Shown: positions 1 through 9,100 of the stretch, one piece after another
Numbering within the stretch: position 1 is the first letter of the stretch
How the letters are laid out: each line of letters opens with the position of its first letter
Source of the DNA: Beijerinckiaceae bacterium
GTDB lineage: Bacteria > Pseudomonadota > Alphaproteobacteria > Rhizobiales > Beijerinckiaceae
Reading direction: 5' to 3'
NCBI GenBank assembly: GCA_947453205.1
Contig: CANGFT010000024.1
Coordinates: 1-55,077, forward strand
Length of the DNA: 55,077 nt
The notes under the pieces: model-generated
The model's input: the letters and a program-made list of their open reading frames with translations, nothing else
The model's database searches: none
What the model was told of the DNA's origin: nothing
Position numbers and translations under genes: made by a program

Positions 1-414
1 GCCCGAGCCGTTGAAATGCTGGTGCCAGCAGTTCAGCGGAATGGCGAAGAGCGCGCCGGACTTCCATTCGAAGGTGATGCGCTGGCCCGCGTCGTTCCAC
101 ACGGTGGTGGAGCCGCGGCCGTCGAGCACGAGGATCATCTCCTCGAAGAGCTGGCGCTGGGGCTCGAGCTTCTTGCCTGCGGGGATTTCGCAGACATAGC
201 AATCATTCGAGGTGCGGGACGCTTCATGGTTGATGTAAACGCCCTTGCCGCCGCGACGCGCCCAGGGCTTCAGCTCGACCGTGCGCAGGTTGCGGATGTA
301 ATGGGCGCTGATGACGTCCAGGCCCTCGTCATGCACCCAGCGCAGATAGGGCGTGTCCTTCTCGGTCGCGAATTTCTGGGCAAGATCGTCAGAGACGATT
401 GCGTTCTTGGCCAT
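1..414 (-). CDS. Cupin-domain protein, C-terminus outside window
   Basis: I translated the reverse strand from the ATG at 412-414. It stays open to the window edge (138 codons) and begins MAKNAIVSDDLAQKF. A GGAGA ribosome site lies just upstream. The stretch FEEMILVLDGRGSTTVW followed by FAIPLNCWHQHFNGSG is a cupin barrel and resembles the first cupin half of the gene at 3617. It is the third gene of a leftward group EutA-like, ABC ATPase, cupin, with only 62 bp after the ATPase stop. The substrate is unknown. Cupins of this kind are usually metal-dependent dioxygenases, isomerases or ligand-binding proteins. I am sure of the fold and not of the reaction. Confidence 0.8.
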   Translation of the reverse strand, partial: MAKNAIVSDDLAQKFATEKDTPYLRWVHDEGLDVISAHYIRNLRTVELKPWARRGGKGVYINHEASRTSNDCYVCEIPAGKKLEPQRQLFEEMILVLDGRGSTTVWNDAGQRITFEWKSGALFAIPLNCWHQHFNGSG

Positions 415-476
415 AAAGATCTCCTTCTCGTTTCAAATCGTCGATAGCGTGCCGCAAGCGGCGGTGGTCTGGGCGC

Positions 477-1604
477 TCAGGCCGCCGCGCGCGTGGCTTC
501 CGCAGGCAGCGCCAGGCACTTGTGCGGATCCAGGCGGACATTGATCGGGGCGCCCACCGGCGTGCGCAGGGACGGATGCCCACGCGATTGCAAGAGGTAA
601 TCGCCCACTTTGACCTGAAAGTCCACGAAATCTCCAAGGAAAACGCGCAGGTCCATAATGCCTTGGCAGGTGTTCAGCAAACGGCCCTCGGGCGCGGCCT
701 CCTCGGTCAACTCCACATCCTCCGGGCGGATCGACAGGGTCACCGGGGCGCCGGCGACCAGTTCGGCCTCCGCGCTCGCCATGAGATCGCCGAGCTGCGT
801 GCGCACACTGAAAAGCCCGGTCGCCGCGTCCTTGCCCAGCACCTGGCCGTCCACGAAATTCGTCGAGCCGATGAAGTCGGCGACGAAGCGGTTGGCCGGG
901 CGCTCGTAGATGGTGCGGGGCGAGCCGATCTGCACGATGCGGCCCTCGCTCATCACCGCGATCTCATGCGAGAGCGCCAGCGCCTCGCCCTGATCGTGGG
1001 TGACATAGATGGTGGTCAGGCCAAGCTCACGCTGGATGCGCTTGAGCTCGACGCGCATGCGGTCGCGCAGCTTGGCGTCGAGGTTGGACAGGGGCTCGTC
1101 GAGCAGCAGGAGCTCGGGCTCCATGACAAGGGCGCGGGCGAGCGCAAGGCGCTGCTGCTGTCCGCCGGAGAGCTTGGTGGCGTCGCGCTCGGCCAGATGA
1201 TCGAGGCCCACCGCATGCAGAACCTTCATCACCTTGTCGGCGATCTGCGCCTTCGGCAGCCGGTTCGAGCGCACCTCCAGCGGAAATGCGGCGTTGGCGA
1301 AGACGGTCATGTGCGGCCAGATGGCGTAGGACTGGAACACCATGCCGAAATTGCGCTTGTTGGGGGGCACGAAGAGGCCCTGCGGCGAGGAATAGACCAT
1401 CCGCCCGTTCACCTCGATCTCGCCCGAGGTCGGGCGCTCGAGCCCGGCGATGGAGCGCAGGGTCGTCGTCTTGCCGCAGCCCGAGGGCCCCAGCAGCGTG
1501 AAGAACATGCCCTTGGGCACTTCAAAGCAGACATCCTGCGCCGCCTTCACGGGCGGGCCCTTCTGGGTCTTGTATTCGGTGTTCAGTGACCGGACGCTCA
1601 GCAC
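477..1604 (-). CDS. ABC transporter ATP-binding protein, PotA/FbpC type
   Basis: This is the nucleotide-binding subunit of an importer of the spermidine/putrescine/iron(III) class, 375 aa. Visible are Walker A GPSGCGKT (39-46), Q-loop Q91, signature LSGGQ (145-149), Walker B LLLLDEP (165-171), switch His203, and a C-terminal regulatory extension of about 130 residues like a TOBE_2 domain (SIRPEDVEL). The start is GTG at 1602-1604 behind a GGGAGG site. It sits between the EutA-like gene and the partial cupin gene on the same strand, so the three are probably co-transcribed. The permease and binding-protein genes are not in the window and may lie to the left. The substrate cannot be read from the sequence. 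Confidence 0.9.
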   Translation of the reverse strand: MLSVRSLNTEYKTQKGPPVKAAQDVCFEVPKGMFFTLLGPSGCGKTTTLRSIAGLERPTSGEIEVNGRMVYSSPQGLFVPPNKRNFGMVFQSYAIWPHMTVFANAAFPLEVRSNRLPKAQIADKVMKVLHAVGLDHLAERDATKLSGGQQQRLALARALVMEPELLLLDEPLSNLDAKLRDRMRVELKRIQRELGLTTIYVTHDQGEALALSHEIAVMSEGRIVQIGSPRTIYERPANRFVADFIGSTNFVDGQVLGKDAATGLFSVRTQLGDLMASAEAELVAGAPVTLSIRPEDVELTEEAAPEGRLLNTCQGIMDLRVFLGDFVDFQVKVGDYLLQSRGHPSLRTPVGAPINVRLDPHKCLALPAEATRAAA

Positions 1605-1713
1605 ATTCGCCTCCCTGGATCGTTTCCGCCCGCAGCCCGGCGCGTGACCGGGCCCCTCTCCGCCGACTTTTCGTCGATTATGCCTGATTCATAGCACCGT
1701 ATCATGGAAAAGG

Positions 1714-3462
1714 TCAGCTCCCTTTCCCGTGATCGTGGCCGTGGTGGTGATGATGGCTGTGTCCATGGCCATGGCTGTGTCCATGCCCGTGGCCATGCCC
1801 ATGCCCGTGGTCATGATGGTCGTGGTCGGCCTCCACATGGTGGATGCGCTCCTTGGCGCGCGGCCCGCGCGGATCCTCGCTGAAGACCAGCGACTTGATC
1901 GTCACCGGCACCGTATAGGAGGGGATGCGCACCTTGCCGAGGTCGATATAGTCGAAATCCATCAGCATGACGCCGTCGATGACGAGGATCTCGCTCATCA
2001 CCTTGCAGTCCTCGCGCAGCACCGCGCCAAGGGTCTGGGCGATGTCGCCGTCGAGGGTCACATAGATGGGCTTGCCCGCCGCGATCTGATCGGCGAGGCC
2101 AATGGCGACGCCCTGCGCGGTGGCGAGGATGCGGTCATAGGCCGGCATGCCCTTCCAGTGCAGGGCCAGCGCGATGTCGGTGTCCGCGCTCTCGACCTCG
2201 AAAGCCCTGCGGTGGGCGATGATGGCCCGGCCCAGCGCCTCCCCGTCCACCTCCTCCTCGAATTCGAAGGTCGGCGAGATCACCTGCAGGTTGCGGCGCG
2301 GCAGCAGGGCGCCGGGATTGGAGATGAAGCAGGTGTTGCCCGAGAGCTGCACGGAATATTCCGAGGCGCCCAATGCCGTCGCGCGGATGCATTCGCGGGC
2401 GGGCAGAAGCGGCCAGGGGAAGCGCCCGGCCGCGACCTTGCGCGCCAGCGCCGAGCCGAGCCTCTTGCCCATGTCGCCGAAGTCGCGCGGCTCGCGCTCA
2501 TAGACATATTCGGCGACGCCGCCCGAGAACATGACGCCCCCGAGGTCGCCGAAATCCATGATGGGATCGGTGAGGTAGAGATGCTCCACGTCATGGGCCA
2601 TGGGGCGATGGGTCAGGGCCGCGATCAGGGTCTCCGCCATCTTGTCGGCGACCGCGTCGAGTTGATCGCTCGTCACCTGATCGCCCAGCGACCAGTCGAA
2701 GCCACCGCGTTTCGCGTGATGCTTGCCTGCGGGATCGAGGCGGGTGATGCGGAAGTTCTCGTCCACCACCTGCAGGCGCCCGCCCACATGGAAGGCGGCG
2801 GTGGCGACGCATTGGCCCTTGTCGAGCAGGCCGAGCTTGGTTGTGCCCCCGCCGATGTCGATGTTCAGCACGCGCTTGCCAAGGTCAAGCGAGGCCTGCG
2901 CCGCGCCCGAGCCATAGGCCGCGAGCATGGATTCCATGTGATGGCCCGCCGTGGCGCAGACGAAATCGCCGCCCGCCTCCGACAGCATGGCCGAAATGCC
3001 CTGGGCGTTCTCGCGCCGCAGGGCCTCGCCGGTCAGGATCACCGCGCCCGCGTCGATCTCGCCGGGGGTGAGGCCGGCCGCCTCATAGGCGTCCTCGACG
3101 ATCTTGCGAAGGGCCTTGTCGTCGATGCGGGTCTCGCTGGAATAGGGCGTCAGGGAGACCGGGGAGAGGAACAGCGTGTCGCGGGAGACCACATAGAACC
3201 GGCTGGTCAGCTCCTCCGCGAGGCGGCGCAGGCGGATCTTCGAGAAGATGACCTGCGTGCCGGAGGAGCCGATGTCGATGCCTACGCTGACCAGCGTCAC
3301 ATTGTCCTGAATCCAGAGGGGATTCTGCTCCAGCGGCCCGTCGGAGTCGAATTCGTCATGGTCATGGTCGGCGTCGTCGGCATGGGCGTGCGCCCAGCTC
3401 AGGCCCTTGGCGTGCTCATCCATCGAGTGACCGGCCGATGTCTTGTCGTCGTCCTTCGCCAT
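1714..3462 (-). CDS. EutA-like ATPase (ethanolamine ammonia-lyase reactivase family) with His-rich tail
   Basis: 582 aa from the ATG at 3460-3462 (MAKDDDKTSAG). The frame runs further upstream, but that part has no family character. EutA proteins are ASKHA-fold ATPases that free ethanolamine ammonia-lyase of damaged cobalamin. Visible are the two phosphate-loop motifs GIDIGSSGTQVIF and NIDIGGGTTKLGLL, plus VMFSGGVAEYVYE and RATALGASEYSVQLSG. The C-terminus is a run of about 40 residues that is mostly His with Gly, Asp and Ser, and residues 15-40 are also Asp/His-rich. Such tails bind nickel, zinc or cobalt in other proteins. No eutB or eutC is present. It is the first gene of the leftward group and is divergent from the double cupin at 3617. 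The family is secure; the partner enzyme is unknown. Confidence 0.85.
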   Translation of the reverse strand: MAKDDDKTSAGHSMDEHAKGLSWAHAHADDADHDHDEFDSDGPLEQNPLWIQDNVTLVSVGIDIGSSGTQVIFSKIRLRRLAEELTSRFYVVSRDTLFLSPVSLTPYSSETRIDDKALRKIVEDAYEAAGLTPGEIDAGAVILTGEALRRENAQGISAMLSEAGGDFVCATAGHHMESMLAAYGSGAAQASLDLGKRVLNIDIGGGTTKLGLLDKGQCVATAAFHVGGRLQVVDENFRITRLDPAGKHHAKRGGFDWSLGDQVTSDQLDAVADKMAETLIAALTHRPMAHDVEHLYLTDPIMDFGDLGGVMFSGGVAEYVYEREPRDFGDMGKRLGSALARKVAAGRFPWPLLPARECIRATALGASEYSVQLSGNTCFISNPGALLPRRNLQVISPTFEFEEEVDGEALGRAIIAHRRAFEVESADTDIALALHWKGMPAYDRILATAQGVAIGLADQIAAGKPIYVTLDGDIAQTLGAVLREDCKVMSEILVIDGVMLMDFDYIDLGKVRIPSYTVPVTIKSLVFSEDPRGPRAKERIHHVEADHDHHDHGHGHGHGHGHSHGHGHSHHHHHGHDHGKGS

Positions 3463-3616
3463 GCGCCGCTTCAGCTCCCTCAGCCGATGTCTGTTCCCTG
3501 CTTGGTTCGCGCATGGCGGGATTGGAGTCAACTGCCACGCGCGAGATTGACAGCGCCCGGCCTTTGGCGGATTAGCCAAGGACAGGATTTGCACCCAGAG
3601 CTCCAAGGAGGATCCC
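3463..3616. promoter_or_regulatory. Divergent intergenic region with a short palindrome
   Basis: This 154-bp gap separates the leftward EutA-like operon from the rightward double-cupin gene, so it should hold promoters for both. At 3564-3579 it contains TTGGC-GGATTA-GCCAA, a 5-bp inverted repeat with a 6-bp spacer that could be an operator. I could not fix convincing -35/-10 boxes. A strong AAGGAGG site precedes the ATG at 3617. Confidence 0.4.
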
Positions 3617-4843
3617 ATGCCCCATGACGGGAAAGACGGCGTTCACTGGCACGAACCGGCCGGCGCCAAGAAGGCGGGTTTCGGTGAATTCAAGAAGCAG
3701 CCGACCCCCTATGACGCCTGGATGGAGGCCGAGGGAATCCCGGTTTTCCGCGGCATCGGCATCAGCAAGGTGCAGAATCTGCCCCTGATGCCCTGGAAGC
3801 GCACGGGCGGCAAAGGCCATTTCATCCAGCTCTATGGCACCGAGACCAAATGGGGCTGCTATGTCGTGGAGATCCCGCCCGGCGGCGCGCTGAACCCTGA
3901 AAAGCACATGTATGAGGAGATCTTCCTCGTGGTGGAAGGGCGCGGCTCGACCGAGGTCTGGATCGAGGGCCAGTCCAAGAAGCATGTCTTCGAATGGCAG
4001 AAGGGCTCGATGTTCTCGATCCCCATGAACGCCATGCACCGCCATGTGAACGCGACCTCCGGCGGCGCCCTGCTGCTGGCGGGCACCACCGCCCCCGTCG
4101 TGCTGAACGCCCTGCAGAACACGCAGGCCGTGTTCGAGAACCCCTTCGTCTTCTCCGACCGCTTCTCGGGCGCAGACGACTTCTTCAAGGCCAAGGACGA
4201 CATCGAGCCCGATCCGGTGCGGGGCCTCGCGATGCGCAAGACGAACTTCATCCCCGACGTCATCAACTGCGAACTCCCGCTCGATAACCGCAGGTCCGTC
4301 GGCTATCGCCGGGTCGAGCCCTTCATGACGAACAACAGCTTCTATTACTGGATCGGCCAGCACGAGAACGGCCGCTACTCCAAGGGCCACGCCCACACCT
4401 CCGCGGCGGTGCTGATCTGCCTCAAGGGCAAGGGCTACACCTATTCCTGGCCTGAGCGCTGCGGCGAGCGGCCCTGGGAGAACGGCATGGCCGATCAGGT
4501 CAACCGGCTCGACTACGAGCCCGTGGGCCTCGTGACGGCTGCGCCGGGCGGGGCGCGCTGGTATCACCAGCATTTCAGCGTCTCCAAGGATGACTTCCGC
4601 CTGACCGCGTGGTTCGGCCCCCACAACCCCGGCCGCGACCCCGGCGCCCCCGGCCAGAAGCACACGGACTACACCGCCATCGACGTGAACCAGGGCGGCA
4701 CCGCCATCCCCTACTGGATGGAGGATCCCTTCATCCGCAACGAATACGAAGCCACCCTCCGGGAAAACGGCGTCACCTGCCGCATGGACCCCAAGTGGTA
4801 CGAAAAGCCCGCGGACGCCGACACCCGCAAGGACGTGGTCTGA
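3617..4843 (+). CDS. Double-cupin protein
   Basis: 408 aa with two cupin barrels. The first has candidate metal ligands H97, E100/E101 and H141/H143 in ALNPEKHMYEEIFLVVEGRGSTEVW and SIPMNAMHRH. The second has GRYSKGHAHTSAAVLICLKGKG (H258, H260). It begins with ATG behind a strong AAGGAGG site and ends at an intrinsic terminator. It is divergent from the EutA-like/ABC/cupin operon, whose last gene resembles its N-terminal half. No signal peptide is seen, so it is probably cytoplasmic. The reaction is unknown. A two-cupin dioxygenase (gentisate-like) or a substrate-binding role are both possible. Confidence 0.85.
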   Translation: MPHDGKDGVHWHEPAGAKKAGFGEFKKQPTPYDAWMEAEGIPVFRGIGISKVQNLPLMPWKRTGGKGHFIQLYGTETKWGCYVVEIPPGGALNPEKHMYEEIFLVVEGRGSTEVWIEGQSKKHVFEWQKGSMFSIPMNAMHRHVNATSGGALLLAGTTAPVVLNALQNTQAVFENPFVFSDRFSGADDFFKAKDDIEPDPVRGLAMRKTNFIPDVINCELPLDNRRSVGYRRVEPFMTNNSFYYWIGQHENGRYSKGHAHTSAAVLICLKGKGYTYSWPERCGERPWENGMADQVNRLDYEPVGLVTAAPGGARWYHQHFSVSKDDFRLTAWFGPHNPGRDPGAPGQKHTDYTAIDVNQGGTAIPYWMEDPFIRNEYEATLRENGVTCRMDPKWYEKPADADTRKDVV

Positions 4844-4853
4844 GAGACGAAGG

Positions 4854-4879
4854 AGCCCCGGTTTTCCGGGGCTTTTTTT
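4854..4879 (+). terminator. Rho-independent terminator of the double-cupin gene
   Basis: Perfect 8-bp stem AGCCCCGG / CCGGGGCT with a TTTT loop, followed by a run of seven T. It starts 10 bp after the stop codon of the cupin gene. Confidence 0.93.
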
Positions 4880-4887
4880 GGGGGCGC

Positions 4888-4918
4888 GGCAGTCGGCAGT
4901 CGGCAGTAGGCAGTCGGA
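4888..4918. repeat. 7-bp tandem repeat (GGCAGTC), left block
   Basis: Four to five imperfect copies of the heptamer GGCAGTC, one with a G-for-C change, lie between the cupin terminator and vapB. The same heptamer forms a longer block just after vapC. Confidence 0.8.
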
Positions 4919-4997
4919 AGGGGACGGTTCCTGAGTTCAGGGCGCGCCCTCAGGACTGCCGACCGCCTGCCCCCATCTTGGCCCCTCCCCGCTTTTC

Positions 4998-5009
4998 TGA
5001 TATCTATCA
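4998..5009. promoter_or_regulatory. Candidate VapB operator
   Basis: TGATA-TC-TATCA is a 5-bp inverted repeat 27 bp before the vapB ATG. VapBC loci are normally autorepressed through palindromes in this place. The assignment rests on position and symmetry only. Confidence 0.4.
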
Positions 5010-5035
5010 AAGGTAGCCACTTCCTCGGAGGCTCC

Positions 5036-5308
5036 ATGACGAGTGCTGTTGAAAAGCGCCCGACCGCCAAGCTCTTCATGCATGGCCGCAGCCAGGCGGT
5101 GCGCCTGCCCAAGGAGTTTCGGTTCGAGGGCAAAGAGGTTCGCGTCAGCCGAATGGGCGACAAGGTGATCCTTGAGCCCATGGAGGCCCCGCCCATTGAT
5201 GTCGACGCCCTCTGGGCCAGGCTCGACGCAATGGGCGCGCGCGATTTCCTCATCGAGGGCCTGCCCGAAGATGCGCCGGTCGAGCCCGAAGACTTCGATC
5301 TCGACTGA
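5036..5308 (+). CDS. vapB: VapB-type antitoxin
   Basis: 90 aa. The N-terminal half ([38 protein letters not shown]) is the AbrB/SpoVT swapped-hairpin DNA-binding fold of VapB antitoxins. The acidic tail ([13 protein letters not shown]) would wrap around and inhibit the toxin. The start is ATG behind CGGAGG. The stop lies 6 bp before the vapC ATG, the usual translational coupling of these pairs. It probably represses its own operon, with a small palindrome upstream as candidate site. The module is bracketed by 7-bp tandem repeats, which suggests an accessory insertion. Confidence 0.92.
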   Translation: MTSAVEKRPTAKLFMHGRSQAVRLPKEFRFEGKEVRVSRMGDKVILEPMEAPPIDVDALWARLDAMGARDFLIEGLPEDAPVEPEDFDLD

Positions 5309-5314
5309 GGCCCC

Positions 5315-5722
5315 ATGTTCTGCCTCGACACCAACATCATCATCCACGCGATCAACCGCCGCAGACCGGAGTTTGCGGCGCGCATATCCCAGGAACTGCA
5401 AGCGGGGCGCACCCTGATCGTCCCGGCCATCGTGCGCTTTGAACTCGAATATGGCCTCGCCCGAAGCCAGCGCCGCGAGGCCAACCGCGCCATTCTCGAC
5501 ACCTTCATGGCGCGCGGCTTCGAACAGCCCGCCTTCGACCTCGAAGACGCCGCCGAAGCCGGCGACATCCGCGCCGCCCTGGAAGCCAAGGGCGCCCCCA
5601 TCGGCCCCTATGACCTGCTCATAGCCGCGCAAGCCCGGCGCAGAGGCGCAGCCCTCGTCACGCTGAACCGCCGGGAATTCGAGCGGGTGCCGGGATTGAT
5701 GGTGACGGATTGGGCGGGGTAG
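5315..5722 (+). CDS. vapC: VapC-type PIN-domain ribonuclease toxin
   Basis: 135 aa, a normal VapC length. PIN-domain acidic residues are in place: D5 in MFCLDTNIII, E43 in RFELEYGLA, D100 in PYDLLIAAQA, and N118 near the C-terminus in TLNRREFERVPGL. VapC toxins cleave tRNA or rRNA in a Mg-dependent way. It forms a two-gene unit with vapB. The TAG stop runs directly into a block of seven 7-bp repeats. Nothing in the sequence suggests that it is inactive. Confidence 0.93.
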   Translation: MFCLDTNIIIHAINRRRPEFAARISQELQAGRTLIVPAIVRFELEYGLARSQRREANRAILDTFMARGFEQPAFDLEDAAEAGDIRAALEAKGAPIGPYDLLIAAQARRRGAALVTLNRREFERVPGLMVTDWAG

Positions 5723-5770
5723 GCAGTCGGCAGTCGGCAGTCGGCAGTCGGCAGTCGGCAGTCGGCAGTA
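5722..5770. repeat. 7-bp tandem repeat (GGCAGTC)x7, right block
   Basis: Six perfect heptamers plus a final GGCAGTA start on the last base of the vapC stop codon. An inverted partner, GCCGACTGCC, lies at 5837-5846, so the transcript could fold. The same unit occurs at 4888-4918, on the other side of vapBC. Confidence 0.88.
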
Positions 5771-5848
5771 AAGGTTTTGAATCAAGACCTTCATGTCAAG
5801 CGAAGTCTTCCGGCATAAACCCCACCACTGCCGAATGCCGACTGCCCC

Positions 5849-6112
5849 CTACCCCCCATCCAGCCGCGCGGCCTGCGCCTCGATCCGCCGGCGCCAGCTC
5901 GCCGCCTCTTCCGCGTCGGGCAGGAGGCCGAGGAGGTAGGGCCAGACGGTCTCGCGATAGAGCCGCACGGTCACCGCAGGCCAGGGCCAGCTTGCAGCGC
6001 CCTGCATCTGCTCCAGCATGTCCTCCAGCCGGTTGCGCACATGCAGCGCGTCGGGGACATAGGCGGCGGGCGCGGGGGCTTCGGCGAAGAGTTCGAGTTG
6101 ATCTGTGGGCAC
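5849..6112 (-). CDS. Small hypothetical protein, paralogue of the gene at 9470
   Basis: 87 aa from GTG at 6110-6112, with GGGAG upstream. I do not recognise a named family. It aligns clearly with the 88-aa product at 9470: both begin with an (E/D)LFA motif, share R.RL..ML in the middle, then RLYR...WP/FPQ...LPDEEAA and end in a basic helix with RR and L. It is likely helical and soluble. It lies 74 bp downstream of the restriction-modification gene on the same strand and may be co-transcribed with it. The two copies are in opposite orientation and frame that gene. Confidence 0.7.
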   Translation of the reverse strand: MPTDQLELFAEAPAPAAYVPDALHVRNRLEDMLEQMQGAASWPWPAVTVRLYRETVWPYLLGLLPDAEEAASWRRRIEAQAARLDGG

Positions 6113-6186
6113 GCTGGGCTCCCGGAAAGGCCAGAACGGGGCATGGGTAGCATCGGATGGCCGGGGGCGCGAGGGCGCGCGCAGGC

Positions 6187-9100
6187 TTATCCCCGGTCAG
6201 GAAAGGCCTGACGCCACGCCTCGTCGATGCGGGCCATCTGCTTAATGGTGAAGGCGAGGCAGTCGGCCACAGCGCCGACATGTTTGACCTCATCGAGCGA
6301 CAGCTTTCGGCCCTTGCGGGACTTCAGATATTTATCGAGCACCTGATAGCCGCCGATGGTGAAGCGCCAGACCGGCTCGGGCACGGGGCCGAAGCTCTGG
6401 GTCTGGTTGATGTGGATGCGCTGATCCGCCTCGCCCCAGACCACACGCTCGACCGCATGATCGCCCTTCCCCGCATATTTCGCGATGCCCTTGCGGGGCA
6501 GGTCGCGCAGAAGGTGGGCCTGAACCAGAGCCCAGCCGAGAGAAGAAAGCGAGCCAAAATGCTGGCGATCCTGCGGAAACGGAATGCGGGGGAAGTCACG
6601 CCTTAAAAATTCACAATATCTTGTTCGGTAAGTATCTGAGTACAAACAGGCATAGGCATACCCGAATATCTCCTCAGGAGAGAAGTGATATTCATACAAC
6701 GAATCTAGGTAACCGCGAATTTCGTCAGAAATATTTTCTTTTTTGGAAATTTCTCCCGTATCGCTACAAGCATAAATATACAATGGAAATGAGTAACATA
6801 TTTCGGAAGTCCTGTTTGATACAGCCGTAGATTCTGCTGGCTCAGAAGTTATGTATACATGCTGCCAAGTCGCACCTGATTTAACCTGACGACAAGCGAC
6901 CAAGCCCATATTATCGAAACGAAGATGGTGATTCACTCGATCACGTTTGTGAACTGCGACATTCCGATCCCATATCGTCCAACGCTGATCGAAAGGCCTA
7001 TATGTAACTGCCTGCAAGTGATTTTTTAATTTAATATTTTTCAGCTCCGCCTTAGCCCTACTGTAATTCCATTGTGATTGCGAGCAAAGCCTAAATGAAT
7101 TCCTCGCTTCCGTCTCGCTACTTGATAAAAGTAGGGTTCGCACTTTTTCGATGGACTCCTCGCCGGAATAAGAAATAGCAAACTCGTCGTGAGTTGTAAC
7201 GAAACCTGGGGCCGGATCGCCTGACTTTGAGAACATATCCGCAACGGAGGCAAACATCCTGTATTTATCTCCGAGGATCTTATTTTGAGGTTTAAAAAGA
7301 TAATCTGGCGCGCTTGGCCTTACTTGCTCCCAATGCATGTCCGACGGCGCAGTTAGAGCGGTAGCTCTATACTTACTAATTCGATTACCCCAAAGGTCAC
7401 AATGAAGGACTTTGTTTTCCAGGCCACGGCTTTTAACAAGTAACGTTATTGAAACCCCCTGCTCAATATCAAAAACGTTTTCGTCTCGTGACCCGTCCGG
7501 CGCGGCTTCACTCTTTTTGGTATTACCGTGCAAATCGACAATAAATATCTGATTAAATGAGGTGAGTAGCGATTTGCGCATGCCTTTAAAAGTTGGATTA
7601 TCGAGGAATGAATGATTGGTAATTACAGCAATCACACCTTGCTCGACACTGGCTACCTCGATTGTCTGTGGATCGCCTTTTTTATCGGAAAATTCAAAGC
7701 TTCCCCCGTCCATTTTAATTTGGGCGAATCGTATGAACTTGACATAGTCATCTTGCAACCACTTGCCTTGCCCAGGCTTCGAAAGATCAGGAAAACCTTC
7801 ACGATATTTTTTAATCTGCGAAGTTATCCATTTGCCCTTGTTTTTGGAATGACCTGCATAAGGCGGATTTCCCACAATCACCAAAACAGGCTGTTTCTTA
7901 ATTGCGTGCGCAGCTTCCCCTTCTGCCGTCACTCCCGGAAACAACAAATCTTTTTGCGGTTTAATCGGCTCCAGCGTATTCGTCAAAAACACCTTCAACC
8001 GCTCATCATCCTTCAAAGGCAACTGCAGCTCGCGCAGATATTGCGACAGCTTGAGATGGGCGATGGTGTAGGGCGCGATGAGATATTCGAAGCCGTAGAT
8101 GTTCTTCAACAAATGCTCGCGCACGATCAGGTCCGCATGGCCTGCATTGGCGCCGCCGATGTTGTCGAAGATGCGCTGGAACACCTCCAGCAGGAAAGTC
8201 CCGGTGCCGCAGGCGAAATCCAGCACCGTGACGCGCTGGTGGTCGGCGAGCCCCTGCTTGATGGCGAATGTGTCTTTCAAAATATCGTCCACCGCCCGCA
8301 CGATGAAGCTGACCACCGGCGGGGGCGTATAATAGACGCCGCGCGCCTTGCGGGTGTCCTTGTCATAGTGATTGAGGAAGTCTTCGTAGAAATAGATGAA
8401 GGGGTCGCGCTCGAAGAGGCGATGCTCCTCCTCGTCCTTCGCGCGAAGCTTGCGCGTCGTCGCCTTGCGATGGCGGAAGGACAGGTCTTCATGAATGGCC
8501 AGAAGATCGAGCCCGTTGACGATGGAGAGGATCTCCTCCACCACCCAGCGCACCTGCGCATAGTCTTTCTTGTCGAGCTCCGCGAGAAAATCCACGAGTT
8601 CGCGAATGAGCTGGAAGGAGCTGGGCACGAACTCGCGCGCATTATGGAGGGAGACAGGCTCGTTGTCGGAATTGAGCCGCGCCAGAAAGAGACCATAGGC
8701 CAGCATCTGCGCGAAGGCGTCGGCGAACTCCTTGAGGGTGAGCTCCTGAAACACCTGTTTCTGGAACACCTGATAGAGACCCAGAAGCCGCCCTTCCTGA
8801 TGCTCCTTCTGCTGCCGGGTCAGCTCCTCGAAAAGCGAGTCGCGCAACAACCGCGCCCGGGTGGCGAGCGCGATGGCGAGCTGCGAGGCCCGTCCCAGGC
8901 CCTGCGGCGGCGTGGAGAAAAATCCGTGCAGCAGGTTGCGCACCGCCTCGACCCGGTCAGGCCGCAGGCGGAACTTGCGGTTTTCAAGATCGCTCGCGTG
9001 GCAAAGGCTTTCGCGCTGCACACCCGTTTCGCTGATCCAGATGAAATGCAGATAGTCCGTGAGGATGATGTTGCCCGAGAGGGTCCGGTATTTGGCGATC

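Noticed and set aside
1729-3627. Long open frame (632 codons) on the plus strand opposite the EutA-like gene
   Set aside because: It is the antisense of a gene with clear family motifs. Its low-complexity Val/Met-rich start is the mirror of the His-rich tail.
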